Assembly: GCA_015501055.1 (NCBI GenBank)
Contig: JADNYV010000101.1
Location: 1-64,000 of the forward strand
Direction: 5' to 3'
From: Mucidula mucida
Lineage: Eukaryota; Basidiomycota; Agaricomycetes; Agaricales; Physalacriaceae
Length of the DNA: 64,000 bases
Shown: piece after piece, positions 47,539 through 57,504 of the stretch
Layout of the letters: each line of letters opens with the position of its first letter
Numbering within the stretch: position 1 is the first letter of the stretch
Notes under the pieces: model-generated
The model's database searches: none
Told to the model about the DNA's origin: nothing
What the model saw: the letters and a program-made list of their open reading frames with translations, nothing else
Program-made: the position numbers and the translations under genes

Positions 47539-47709
47539 ATGGACTCATTCACCATTATGCCACTACTATCGTCGTCCGACGCCGAGCTAGATCTCGCGCA
47601 GCTACTCGCACAGTTTCCTTCCGAGGAGACGTCTTCCCCCTTGCTCTGCGTACCGATCGACGCAGACGCACCTCTCCAAGCGAACAACGGCTATTGCGTT
47701 ATCGCATAG
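47539..47709 (+). CDS. mating pheromone precursor, CaaX = CVIA
   Basis: The frame encodes 56 residues, starting MDSFTIMPLL and ending NNGYCVIA before TAG. It is longer than its neighbours, with an acidic, Leu/Ser-rich pro-region (DAELDLAQLLAQFPSEE). CVPIDADAPLQ carries the shared motif with Asp 12 residues before the CaaX Cys. It sits on the plus strand, divergent from 46743-46868 and 1.83 kb from the receptor start. A 218-codon open frame covers the same DNA in another phase and would hide this gene from a longest-frame caller; the MDSF start, CVIA end and TATA box support the short frame. Confidence 0.9.
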   Translation: MDSFTIMPLLSSSDAELDLAQLLAQFPSEETSSPLLCVPIDADAPLQANNGYCVIA

Positions 47710-48437
47710 CCCAGCTTCGCACTCTCCTTCCTTCTGGCCTCAAGAACGTTGAAGGTATTCCCCCCCCACCCCTCACTATGTTGTTAATCCGAGCGCTAAT
47801 TCTCTTTCTAGCCGCACTTCCATGTTTACCCAACTTTCCTTCCGCTTCTCCGTCAACCTGCGACACACGCAGTCGGCGGGGGGACGCTCTTTCTTATCAC
47901 ACGCGGATTTGTTTACGTGCCAAGTCTCCCACGCTCAGGCAGCGCTCGAGCTTCTATCATTATGCCTCATTTATTCCTTACGCTGCTTGCAATACATTCC
48001 TTTTGCCACGCAACCTGAACATGCTCAATTCGTTGGCCCTAGCAGGCGTACTTGTTCCCCGTTACTTTATGTGGATACCCACAAGTTCAGGCTGAACGAA
48101 GGAAAGTTTACTGACTGGCGGATGTCCATCCGCCGTGGCGATAATTAAGGCTACTGTCAAGACAAAATATTGAGTACACGTATCGCGGAGCTTATGGTGT
48201 TACAGAGCGTGGTTCCGTGTTCAAAAGGGAGGACCTCAAATGACAGCAGCAGATTCAATCCCGATGTACTCGACCGGGCAACGTGCCCAGGTTCTGGCGA
48301 CGGCGAAAGGTCCGCGCATCTTCACAGTGGCGGTAGGTCCGAGTGCAATAACTCATAAGGATTCCACAGGTGCTTGTTCAACGATGACCAGCAATAACGC
48401 ATACACGACGCGACGTCACTATCATTCATGTATACTA
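47710..48437. other. intergenic, no gene recognised
   Basis: A poly-C tract (47761-47770) and open frames without family features are all that I see between the pheromone gene and the 3' end of the SDR gene. Confidence 0.35.
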
Positions 48438-49516
48438 CTATAGCCTAACGCCCACCGTCTCCTTCGTATGCTCCCATAGACGCTTTTCCTCCTCATCCGT
48501 CCCATACCAGTTCTTCTTTCCCAAGTCCTCACCCTTGCTACCAATCCTATGCGCACCTGGCTCCTTTGCCACGGACAACAACCCGCCCCACATATACTCA
48601 GCGCTTTCCTCTGGGCTCAACGTGAACGGGTACGCGAGATAGAGAAGCGGACTAGCCCATCTGATCGTACGCGAGGTGGAGGAGGAAAAGATACTGGTGC
48701 GTACACCACCGGGGTAGGCTTGGGTGAATGAGATCTTGGGATACAGAGACGAGAACGTCTAACGAAGGATGAGCAACACGGGGAGAAAGGATAGTAAGAA
48801 CGCACCTTCAACGCGAGATCAGTGTAGGTCGGTGTAAGACCAGCAACCCTCGAAATGCTGTATGCGCCCGGCTTCTTCAGTCCAAGGTCCTCCACCGTCT
48901 CCTGGCCAATATTCGACCCATGGCCCGCGGCCAGGACTGACAGAACCCGCCCTCCCTCACGGATCTTCCCCGCCGTTGTCAAGTCATAGATGAACTTCCA
49001 CCGCCCATAATAGTTCACCGCCAACTTCTTATCAATACCCTCCTTATTCTCCGTGCGCGCGTCCAACGCCAGATATCCTGGCGTAAGCACCAGGAAATCG
49101 ATAGGCGAAGGAAGCTGAGAGGTCACAGAGCTGAGTCCCGCAACATCCTGAGATACATCCACTTTGATAAACTCCCGCCGGGGTTTCGTAGATGGTACGG
49201 GGAAAGAGTCAAGGATCTGGCGCGCCGCAACTTCGTTCCTCCCGAGAATAACGATATTCACGTTCCCATCTGTATGCGCCGCGAGACGCTCGGTCATAGC
49301 GCGCCCTATGCCAGCAGTGCCTCCCACGAACACCGCCGTTGGGATAGCATCACCCACTTTGCCAGACGCGAGAGAGGAAAGGATGGCCTTGTTGCTAGCG
49401 CGTATCGTAGGCAAAGAGGAAGGCATCAGTTCAAAGCGCTGTACGAGGATAGAGACACCGAGGAGAGAGAATGAGAGTAGAATGAGGCGATTGAATAACC
49501 GCAAGAATGAGGGCAT
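48438..49516 (-). CDS. short-chain dehydrogenase/reductase family protein (intact copy)
   Basis: Two exons, 48806-49516 and 48438-48758, are separated by a 47-nt GTGCGT...TTAG intron. The N-terminus (about residues 5-22) is hydrophobic and may anchor the protein in a membrane. A nucleotide-binding motif VGGTAGIGRAMTERLA follows at about residues 63-78, then ILGRNEVAARQILD and the strand FIKVDVSQD, and LVLTPGYLALDAR. The usual Tyr-x3-Lys catalytic pair appears as YSISR, so Lys is Arg. This leaves activity open, although the protein is otherwise full length (about 343 residues) and undamaged. The second exon carries AYPGGVRTSIF and a conserved end, EEEKRLWEHTKETVGVRL. Substrate is unknown. Five broken copies lie elsewhere in the window, all within repeat-rich DNA. 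Confidence 0.85.
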
Positions 49517-49782
49517 GAGAGAAGGATCGGTCTCGGCGGTGAGCGTTTGATGCCGAAACGCGCGTCCAGATGCCCTGGGTAGTAATGATCATTGATTAAT
49601 CAATCATTGGAGGGGTCACAGTGTGCGGCACAATTCAATAGCAATCTTCCTTGATGAGAAAGGACTTGAATCGCACTGCAGCGCGGACGAAAGTTGTCTA
49701 GTCGGAGTTATCGGAGTGATGGTGCCATCCATGCATTCCGTGGGAATACAGGCCAATCTCCCTCCTTCCACGAACTGGTGCG
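49517..49782. other. spacer and F-box leader
   Basis: The last 90 nt match the leader of the F-box gene at 20608-22021. No gene in the rest. Confidence 0.35.
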
Positions 49783-51111
49783 ATGGCTTCACGAGTCTCC
49801 GTTGAGTTATGGTACAAGATATTGTCATACGTGTGTTAGTCCCTGGTGCTCGAAAGATCCTAGCCCATTTATGTGTTCTCAGATCGACTCAGATCGACCA
49901 ACTTTGAAAAACGTTCGGCTCGCTTTACCCAGTGCAATTGGAGCAGCGACATCCCTTCTCTTTCAGCACCTACGGGTGGGAATGACACACGATATCTCTT
50001 TCCTTCTTGCACTCGCAGAAGGGCAAACGGAGTTGGGCAACCACGTTCGGCACATCTCTCTCATGATTCAATCAAACTATTCGAAACCACTCATCGGGCA
50101 CCTATACAACGCGCCGGATCGCAGCGCCGCGAAGGTATCGCGACTCCTTCTGCGTGCTGCTTCAAATTTTCCCTCCCTTCAACAGCTAAGGGAATTAAAT
50201 CAAGTGCTGTGCTGTCTCCGGTATAATTGACATCTACGTGCAGCATCCACGCGCACTTACCCAGTGGGCCTACGCCGAAGAATGACAAGACTCTCCGCCT
50301 CCTCATGGAAAGACTACCAGCTCGCACCTGCCTCAAGCTCACTGTCGCTAACTTCACCAATTATACGGGGTCGAGGATTCTAGCCATTCCGCTCCAGTTC
50401 TGTGTCTTCAGTCGTCTTCAGAGCCTTAACGTCACTATGTTCCTCACACAGGACCCGACGCGCCTAATCCGCCGCCTTTTGGCGGAGAACCTTGACCTGC
50501 GAGAGCTCGCCCTTCGCCTCGCGCCTCGTTTTCAAGGGTACACACAGGCTCCATGCACCGATAGCATTCTGGATGCGATATTCAGCACCCCCCTACTTGA
50601 TCCCAAGATGCATTTGCGCCATCTACATACCTTGCGTATGCACGGCTTGACGATCTCTCCTGAAGTGGTACCCATTATAGTACCATTCCTGCGTCGGGTC
50701 GTTAATCTTGATTTGGACGACATGCATGATATCGCTTATTCGTTTTGGAATGCTCTCACTGAGGAGAACATCCACTGCCGTGCCATCACCATCCACAATT
50801 GTCTCGTTGGGGACGCGTTCCTTGATTACGCTTCCTCGTACGTCGATACCATACAGGACATCTCCTTGTCATGGGACGCGAGCGCGTATGAGCCGTCGTT
50901 CGGAAGGTACCCTATGGGGAGGCGTTTTTGGATGCAAGTTATAGGACAGCATGCCAACTCGTTGAGATCACTCGTCGTCAATGCCCTCTCACTGCAGGAT
51001 GGTGGCGGATGGCGAATGGAGGAAGCTGATATGAGTTCTCTTGCAGCTTGCCCGAATTTAATGCACTGCGACATTTCTTGTCCAACCTTAATTAAAGGTA
51101 TGGTATGGTAG
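49783..51111 (+). pseudogene. second F-box copy, splice donor lost
   Basis: Exon 1 (MASRVSVELWYKILSY) splices at a GTGTGT donor to exon 2 (IDSDRPTLKNVRLALPS), exactly as in the copy at 20608-22021. The coding part after the second intron (from about 50244) matches over its whole length. In the good copy the second intron starts GTGAGT after CTAAC. Here the same position reads CTAAG-GGAATT, so the donor GT is gone, and reading through meets TGA at 50227-50229. A functional full-length product is therefore unlikely; a truncated F-box-only protein of about 130 residues could still be made. The third intron and the end also differ. Confidence 0.7.
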
Positions 51112-51669
51112 GGGGACTTATTTTTTACGTCTAGGAACCTCCAAAGTGAGGGAAGGCGGACAATTGGTTACTTCCCATTCGCCCGTATGCTGTGAGAGAT
51201 ACTGGGATCGCTTTGACTGTTTCTTTTACATGTTTTGTAATACTCATTCTTCTGGAGTCGAGCGGAAAAGCCACGTAGACTTTTTTGAGTGCCTTGCGTT
51301 TCTTCTGTACCTGTGTACGTCGACCAAGGCACGTGTCTTGTCTATGGACGAGCACCATGCGGCGGCTGCCACCGTCCATCAGTCCGGTGGCTAGTTGGTA
51401 AAGCGGCTAGTCGTCGATTATTACGATGGTTCGCCTCAACAACCGTTTTTGTTATCAGCCTTGTATTGTTGTCTTGAAGTTGCTGTTCCAAATAACACGC
51501 AAGTGAGGCTGAGAACCTATTCTCTTCTTAAAGACTACTTATTCCGTCCTGATCCACGTTGCAGAGATACAGACCTTATAGGTATCGTAGAGAGACTCCA
51601 ATCCTATCAAGAGGCAGCGGGTAGTCTACTCTTCCTTGAGAACCGTTCAAAGAAACATTGAAGGCGGAC
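51112..51669. other. spacer with one box A-like segment
   Basis: GTGGCTAGTTGGTAAAGCGG at 51387-51406 is a plus-strand version of the T1 element of the repeat units. The open frame 51395-51661 starts within it and is not supported otherwise. Confidence 0.35.
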
Positions 51670-53772
51670 GCCTCACTTCGTGACATGGGAGCAAGTCGAA
51701 GATTTGACATCTTCCCTTGATGGTCATGCCGAGGTGCCGAACGGCGTCGCTGCTCTTGTTTTCTATGTCACAGTCCCTCTCGACCCATCAGAAGCGTTTT
51801 AATGCTCTCAAGGTCAGCTCTAAGAGTGACGCCACGTCGTCCTTACATTGACGCCGGTGCATAGACAAAATCTCTCGCTGGCGATGCTGCGGCCACGTCC
51901 GAACTTGCTCACATATGCTGCGCTCATAAGATTGGTACCTTGGCCGAGATCATGCCCATCGTACAACGTCACCTTCATACTCTGCCGCCCTTAAGCTGCG
52001 GGGTCGACGATGGATGGACAGAACTACCGGAAACTCGTAATTCGCTGTCTACAATGACACTCCTTGCCCACTTTATAGGGAAGGAAACCCCAGATGCATT
52101 CGCGTTGGATCGTCTTTGCGTTCTCTGCCCTTTTCTCGACGATTGGATCTCCTTCCTCTTTCGTTCCATGGGCATCCCAGACAACTCTCAGGGGAACACA
52201 TTTCCCAGAGTCAAACTCTGCCGCGATGTATCGCTGCTCCTCCTTCGCTTTTTGCAATTTACCACGGATTTCGCGGGTGCTTTGCACGCCCAATCATCTG
52301 CTACTCCTCATTCGCGATACGTGGATATGGGCATCCGATATGGGGCACGAGCGTCTCTCGGAGCCTCTCGGCGCTCTCGTAGTGGCCGCCCTATCCTGCG
52401 AGGATTCACCCGACGCACCAGTCTCCGAACTAGGCATTTACCAGGCAAGACTGGAGCGATCAACCGATGTTGTGAGAGCGGCCGTTCAATGTCTTGTTCA
52501 GAGTCTGGACTTGGGCTTGTCGAAGACAAAACTTTCTCGTCATGGGTATGGTCTTCCGGATCAGAAGAAGGAGTGACGACGCGCGTCGCTCTATGATAGC
52601 CAACAACGTCCTACGATGGCTTTGCGTCCTGGCACGTAGGCTTACGACGAAGCGCGTCACGGCTGCAGCGAAGGAAGTCAACCGCGTTGGCTATATGATC
52701 TTGCTGATAGTCCAGGTCTTCATATCCCTTACCCACGGCGGACTCCTATTTGCACTCCGGCATCATTTTATGGAAATTTCTTTCGACTTGAACCCTGGCT
52801 TTACCATAACGACTTTATCAATTCGTCGGATTCAGCCAAGAGCGAGTTGCACGTGGTGTTCCCCGTCTTGATTTCCCAGCTACATTCGTATCTGATATTC
52901 CGCTCTTGCCTTGCTCGCATACGAATATCTGTACGTGAGGTTGAGGCTATGCATCTACGTGACGAACTTCAAAGGGGTGGCAAAGTCGAAACGATGTATA
53001 GCGAGTTTCTCAATGCGTTGGCCCTTCAAGGACACTGGATCGACAGATACTCCTCGGAAGCTAAGCATTGGTCTGCGTAAATCCTACTGTATGTGAGTTT
53101 TCTGTTACCTTAAGCTCTAGGGCTGACACCAATCAATTCGACAGTGTCCTTGAAAAACAAGTAGCAGTGCTTCATGCCCTACCGTTATGAAACAGTGCGC
53201 AAGATGTTCCTTCGCCACATATTGCTCCCGTGCATGTCAGAAGGAGCATTGGTCTTTGGTTAGCCACAAGGCTCACTGCAGACGACTCCAATCAGCGCGT
53301 GCAGGTATGTTAATCTCCTCAGGTCATACATCTCATTTTCACAAACATGTCAGGTGGTACAACTTTACTACCAGTCTCGCCGAAGGACACAGAGAGGATA
53401 TACGCTCTGATACGACACGAAATGGCTGGCCGTCCCGACGTGTTCACCCCACCAGAGTCGGGGACGGACTCATACCACCTTCGGAAGGAGTGGCCTGCGG
53501 AGAATTTCGATCTCGTGTTCCGCTTCGACTTCAGCTCATCGGAGGGTGGCGTAATTTCTGAAGATACCTTCGGGCTTGCGTCACTGCATGACCTGGGCCC
53601 GATTTTTGAGTTGTCATCGGAGGTGTTCGTGTGTCGGGCACATTGGGATGGGTGTCTTGCGCGAGCGCGTATTGGCAGCGTGCTGATCACTACGTCGAGC
53701 TTTATTGTCGTCGAAGTTACTAGTTTCTGTCAAATATCGAAAAGTCTGTATTCTGTTGAGATTTTTGAATGA
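51670..53772 (+). CDS. MYND-type zinc finger protein, second paralogue (spliced)
   Basis: The plus strand carries the helical body and finger of a MYND-family protein of the basidiomycete type. Ordered segments include IMPIVQRHLHTLPPLSCGVD, LDRLCVLCPFLDDWISFLF, CEDSPDAPVSELGIYQARLE and VLISQLHSYLIF, then FLNALALQGHWIDRYS. The finger reads CPTVMKQCARC, SFATYCSRACQKEHW and SHKAHC (53175-53279). After a GTATGT...GTCAG intron (about 53304-53352) the C-terminal part includes AENFDLVFRFDFSSSEGG and ends SLYSVEIFE with TGA at 53770. Exon junctions in the middle were not all phased and frames change several times, so I cannot exclude decay. The LTR of a copia element begins 17 nt after this stop codon, so the native 3' end may be lost. 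Confidence 0.6.
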
Positions 53773-53789
53773 CACGCTGCATTTAGAAC

Positions 53790-54020
53790 TGTTAGCAGCA
53801 GATGATGTTTGGAGGAGAAGAAGATAATAAACTGTGTATTAACTACAGTACAAGATGTGAGGCTTATATACCTCTACAAATGTTCTAGTAGGTTCTAAAT
53901 GTAAACAACAAGTGTCCATAGTAAATGGGAATAGAGACTACGAGAAGAGACGCGAGAGTTCGCGTCGATGTGGCGGGGTCATGTGACCTCGGGTCATACC
54001 CGGCTTGCTTTCCTTCCTAC
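53790..54020 (-). repeat. 3' LTR of the copia element
   Basis: It follows the purine tract TTGAGGGGGAG on the minus strand and runs from TGTAGGAAGGAAAGC to GCTGCTAACA, beginning TG and ending CA. It contains a TATATAAG promoter-like box (near 53865 on this strand). The adjacent AGAAC (53785-53789) would be one half of the target duplication; the other half is not present because the 5' end is truncated. Confidence 0.65.
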
Positions 54021-54028
54021 ACTCCCCC

Positions 54029-57000
54029 TCAAGCCGGAATCAATCCAAGTGCGCGAACAAGTGGTTGAAACTTGAATGATGCGAGCGCCTTGGTCATGAT
54101 GTCCGCGGTCATCTCGGATGTCGGGCAATAGATGACTTCGAGTGTTCCGTCCTGTATCTTCTCGCGAATGAAATGATAACGGATATCAATATGTTTCGTT
54201 CGGGCGTGGAACTGTCCGAGTTCGGCGTGCGCTAGTGAGATAGCGGACTGATTGTCGCTATAAATGATGGATGGGATGGAGATCGGTCCAAAGAGTTCAG
54301 CCAGGAAATACAGGTGCCATATGGCTTCTTTCGCTGTGTAAGTCAGAGCAATGTACTCTGCTTCTGTCGTGGATAGCGCCGTAATTTCCTGCTGCTTTGA
54401 TGACCATGAGACGGCTGCGCCGTTCAAGATAAACGCGTAGCCAGATATGGCTTTGCGATTCTCGAGGGACATTCCATCGGCGTCTGTAAAGATGTCGAGA
54501 CCGTGTGTCTCGTCAGATCCGCCGTAAGTCAGTGAAAGGGTCCGAGTGCCCTTTAGGTATTGGAGCACGCGTTTTGCTGCATCCCAATGCGGTCTACCAG
54601 GGTTGTCGAGGAAGCGAGAGAGAACACAGACTGTAAACGCTAAGTCTGGTCGAGTTGCTGTGGATGTCCAAATAAATCCACCAACAAGTTCTCTGTATGG
54701 AACGTTGCGCATCTGTGTGATGGCGTCGCGGTCTGATGGATCAGGGCATTGCTCTCGTGAGAGCTGAGTAGTGGGATCAAGGGGAACAGAGACGGCCTTG
54801 CAGTCCGTCATGTGGAATTTCCGGAGGAGAGAGTCAATGTATGTTGTTTGGGAGAGCGTCAATGTGCGCTTCTCGCGATCCCTTGTGACTTCCATGCCCA
54901 ATAACCAACTGATTGGTCCCAGCATTGTGATCTTGAAGATGCGACCAATTTCCTCCTGTACCTCATCGATCAACGTGGGTGAATTGCCGGTGATGGTGCT
55001 GTCGTCAATATGAATGGCAATGATTACGAACTTGTCTCCTCGGATGAGACGATAGACGGCGTGATCGGAGCGGAGAGGTTGGATGCCAAGTGTGGCGAGA
55101 GCTGATGTCAGCTTCTCATACCACTTACGGCTCGACTGCTTGAGTCCGTATATGGTTCGTCGGAGGCGGATTACATTGTGAGGGTTGCCGTTCGTATAGT
55201 GAGGCGGTTGTTCCATATAGATCTCTTCATCGTCCGTGAATTCGCCATTCAAGAAAGCGGCTGAGTAATTGAACACTTTAATTTCCCAGTCAAAGCGTGC
55301 TGCAATGGAGAGAATGGTGCGGAGTGATGAGAGTTTTGCTGTGGGTGAGAAAGTCTCAAAATAATCCACGCCTTGTACTTGTGTGAATCCTCGCGCGACA
55401 AGACGCGCCTTGTACTTGTTGATCTCCCCGTTCGCCTTGCGCTTGATGAGAAGGGTCCATTTTGATCCGACCACATTAGATCCGATCGGCTTCGGAATGG
55501 GTCCATCTCCGAACGTGCCTGTTTGCTTCATTGCTTCCATCTCGACGTCCATGGCCTGCTTGAACAGCGGCCAGTCCTCTCTCTTCATTGCCTCTTCAAC
55601 ACTTGGCTTGTCTGACAAGTCTCCCACAGCCGCATATGCAAATTCCTCGACGTGGTGGGCAGCTCTACGTATTCGAGTGCCTTCAATAATGTTCTGCGTG
55701 TCGATTTTGCTGGAAATGTCTCGCGGTGCCACTGACTTTGTGGGCTTTGATGGACTCAATGGTGGTGTGTCTGGTGGTGTGGTGAGCGGAGAGCTTGGCG
55801 GAGTATAGGATACTGGTGGGATTTGGGATAGTGCTTTGGATGCTGGAGGTGCGTGCTGGATGATTTCTGATTTCTTTTCTTTGCTAATCTCTGTTATCTC
55901 CCCCTCATCCAGCACTCTGTGGATGCCTCCTTCGCTTCTTTGGGCTTCTGGAAAACGGACGCTACGCTCAACGCGTATGGATCGATTGTCCGGGTAGTAA
56001 ATCCGATGGCCATTACTGTCTTGGTCAAAACCAAGCCATCGACCCTCGCGAGCACGCCCTTCAAGCTTGGATCCATCTTCAACATGGACCCAAACCTTGC
56101 AGCCCCACTCGTGGATCTGCCGCAAGTCTGGCTTCGAGCCGCGGAACACCTCGTAAGGTGTACGACCGCCAATCGCCTTGGATGATGTCCGATTCTTTAG
56201 CCAAATGGCGTGCTTTAGCGCCTCTCCCCATAGGTTCTTTGGTAATGCGGCTGCATGGAGCATTGCTCGGACCTTCTTGAGCAGTATTCGGTTGAGTCTC
56301 TCAGCAACTCCGTTATGCTCTGGCGTGTTGTGGACGGTAAAACACCGTTGGATTCCTTTCTCGGCTAGAAAGGCATCAAATTCGTGTCCCTTGTACTCTC
56401 CTCCTCCATCCGAATGCAATATTTTTATCTTTATGCCATGTTCCTTCTCCCATCATGCCTCAAGATCCTTGAAACTTTGCAGAGTCTCATCCTTGGCATG
56501 TAGTAGCATGGCTACGGAGTAGCGCGACACATCGTCTGTGAAGGTGACATAGTATTTCTTGTGTTGAGGAGTCTCTGTGCTGGCTGGTCCCCATACGTCG
56601 CTGTGGACCTGGTCACCGACTCCCCCTGACGCGTTGTTCTCCATAGATTTGGATATTGCGCTTCGGGTCATTCTGCCCTGCAGACATGACTCACATGGAT
56701 CCTTCGAGACAGGTGAGCTCTCATCCAGCTCTAACCCTTCAACCAGCTGATCCTTTACCAGCTTCTTTGCCGCGTCGACTGGAAGATGACCCATCAGACA
56801 ATGAAGTTCATCTGGGGTAACGATACATGGTCCATCTTCAACGTGATTGGCGGACTCGGGGGTGGATACAGGTACGCGAAGCCTGTATAGACCATTGTGC
56901 AGGGGAATGGAGCCAATTTCGTGGAACTTCTTGTCAAAGAAGCGACACTTCTGGTTTCCAAAGTTAAGATGATACCCTGCCTCGTCTATACGCCCCACGG

Positions 57001-57440
57001 AAAGGAGTGTAACTCCAAGATTAGGTGCATGAAGGACATTCTTCACCAGGACCCTTGATTGACTTGTTCCATTAGGAATCCTAATCTGCATGTCGCCCTT
57101 CCCGATGGCCTCGAATCATTTCTTGTCTGCCGCCATAATTCATCGTGGCTTAATAGCCATATAGTTTGTTAACCGATGCCGCAATGGTGTCATATGCTGG
57201 GTAGCGCCGGAGTCGAAGATATCGACTTCGTACTTGCGCTCTGTTTCGAGTGCAGCTGCAGCGAGCTGATCTGAGGTAAGGGAAATCATTTCCCCTACAA
57301 GTTCTGGGTTACTGACCGGCGGCATCTCGGTAGTGTGGTCATCTCATCTGAGTTCGTCAATGTTCAACGCCTCTCTCATGTCACTGGTTCTGGCCCTCTC
57401 TATGCATCTCATTCCAAGCCCACGTAGCTCAGCGGTTACT
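54029..57440 (-). pseudogene. copia gag-pol polyprotein with four TGA stops
   Basis: One reading frame runs through the whole region: FDSGATQHM (protease active site), HCLMGHLPVDAAKKLV (gag-pre-integrase zinc region), the integrase with HSDVWGP, LHSDGGGEY and EHNGVAERLNRIL, the reverse transcriptase with IHIDDSTITG, and the RNase H with ALSTTEAEYIAL, ending at 54029. It is closed only by four in-frame TGA codons (about 57348, 57140, 57110 and 56453). At 56453, EA-stop-WEKEHG stands where related elements have Trp. In reverse transcriptase motif A the expected catalytic Asp is Asn (KVFNYSAAFLNGE). This copy cannot transpose by itself. Confidence 0.88.
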
Positions 57441-57504
57441 AGCCTTCTGATCTTCGTCTCTTGTCTTTTCTTTTTTGTCTTGAGCGCGTATCAGCTCTCT
57501 GTGA

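Larger units (their letters stand above)
53790..57440 (-). mobile_element. Ty1/copia retrotransposon, 5'-truncated
   Basis: The order protease-integrase-reverse transcriptase-RNase H and the polypurine tract next to a 3' LTR identify a copia-type LTR retrotransposon. No 5' LTR is found, and nearly all of gag is missing; recognisable sequence stops near 57440, beside a box A-like repeat segment (GTAGCTCAGCGGTTACTAGC) and the hAT-like element. Confidence 0.9.

Noticed and set aside
47439..48095. 218-codon plus-strand open frame
   Set aside because: Arg-rich without family features. The MDSF...CVIA pheromone frame with a TATA box lies under it in another phase.
57345..57480. 5' LTR of the copia element
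   Set aside because: No sequence matching the 3' LTR (TGTAGGAAGG) is found here; the element is truncated.
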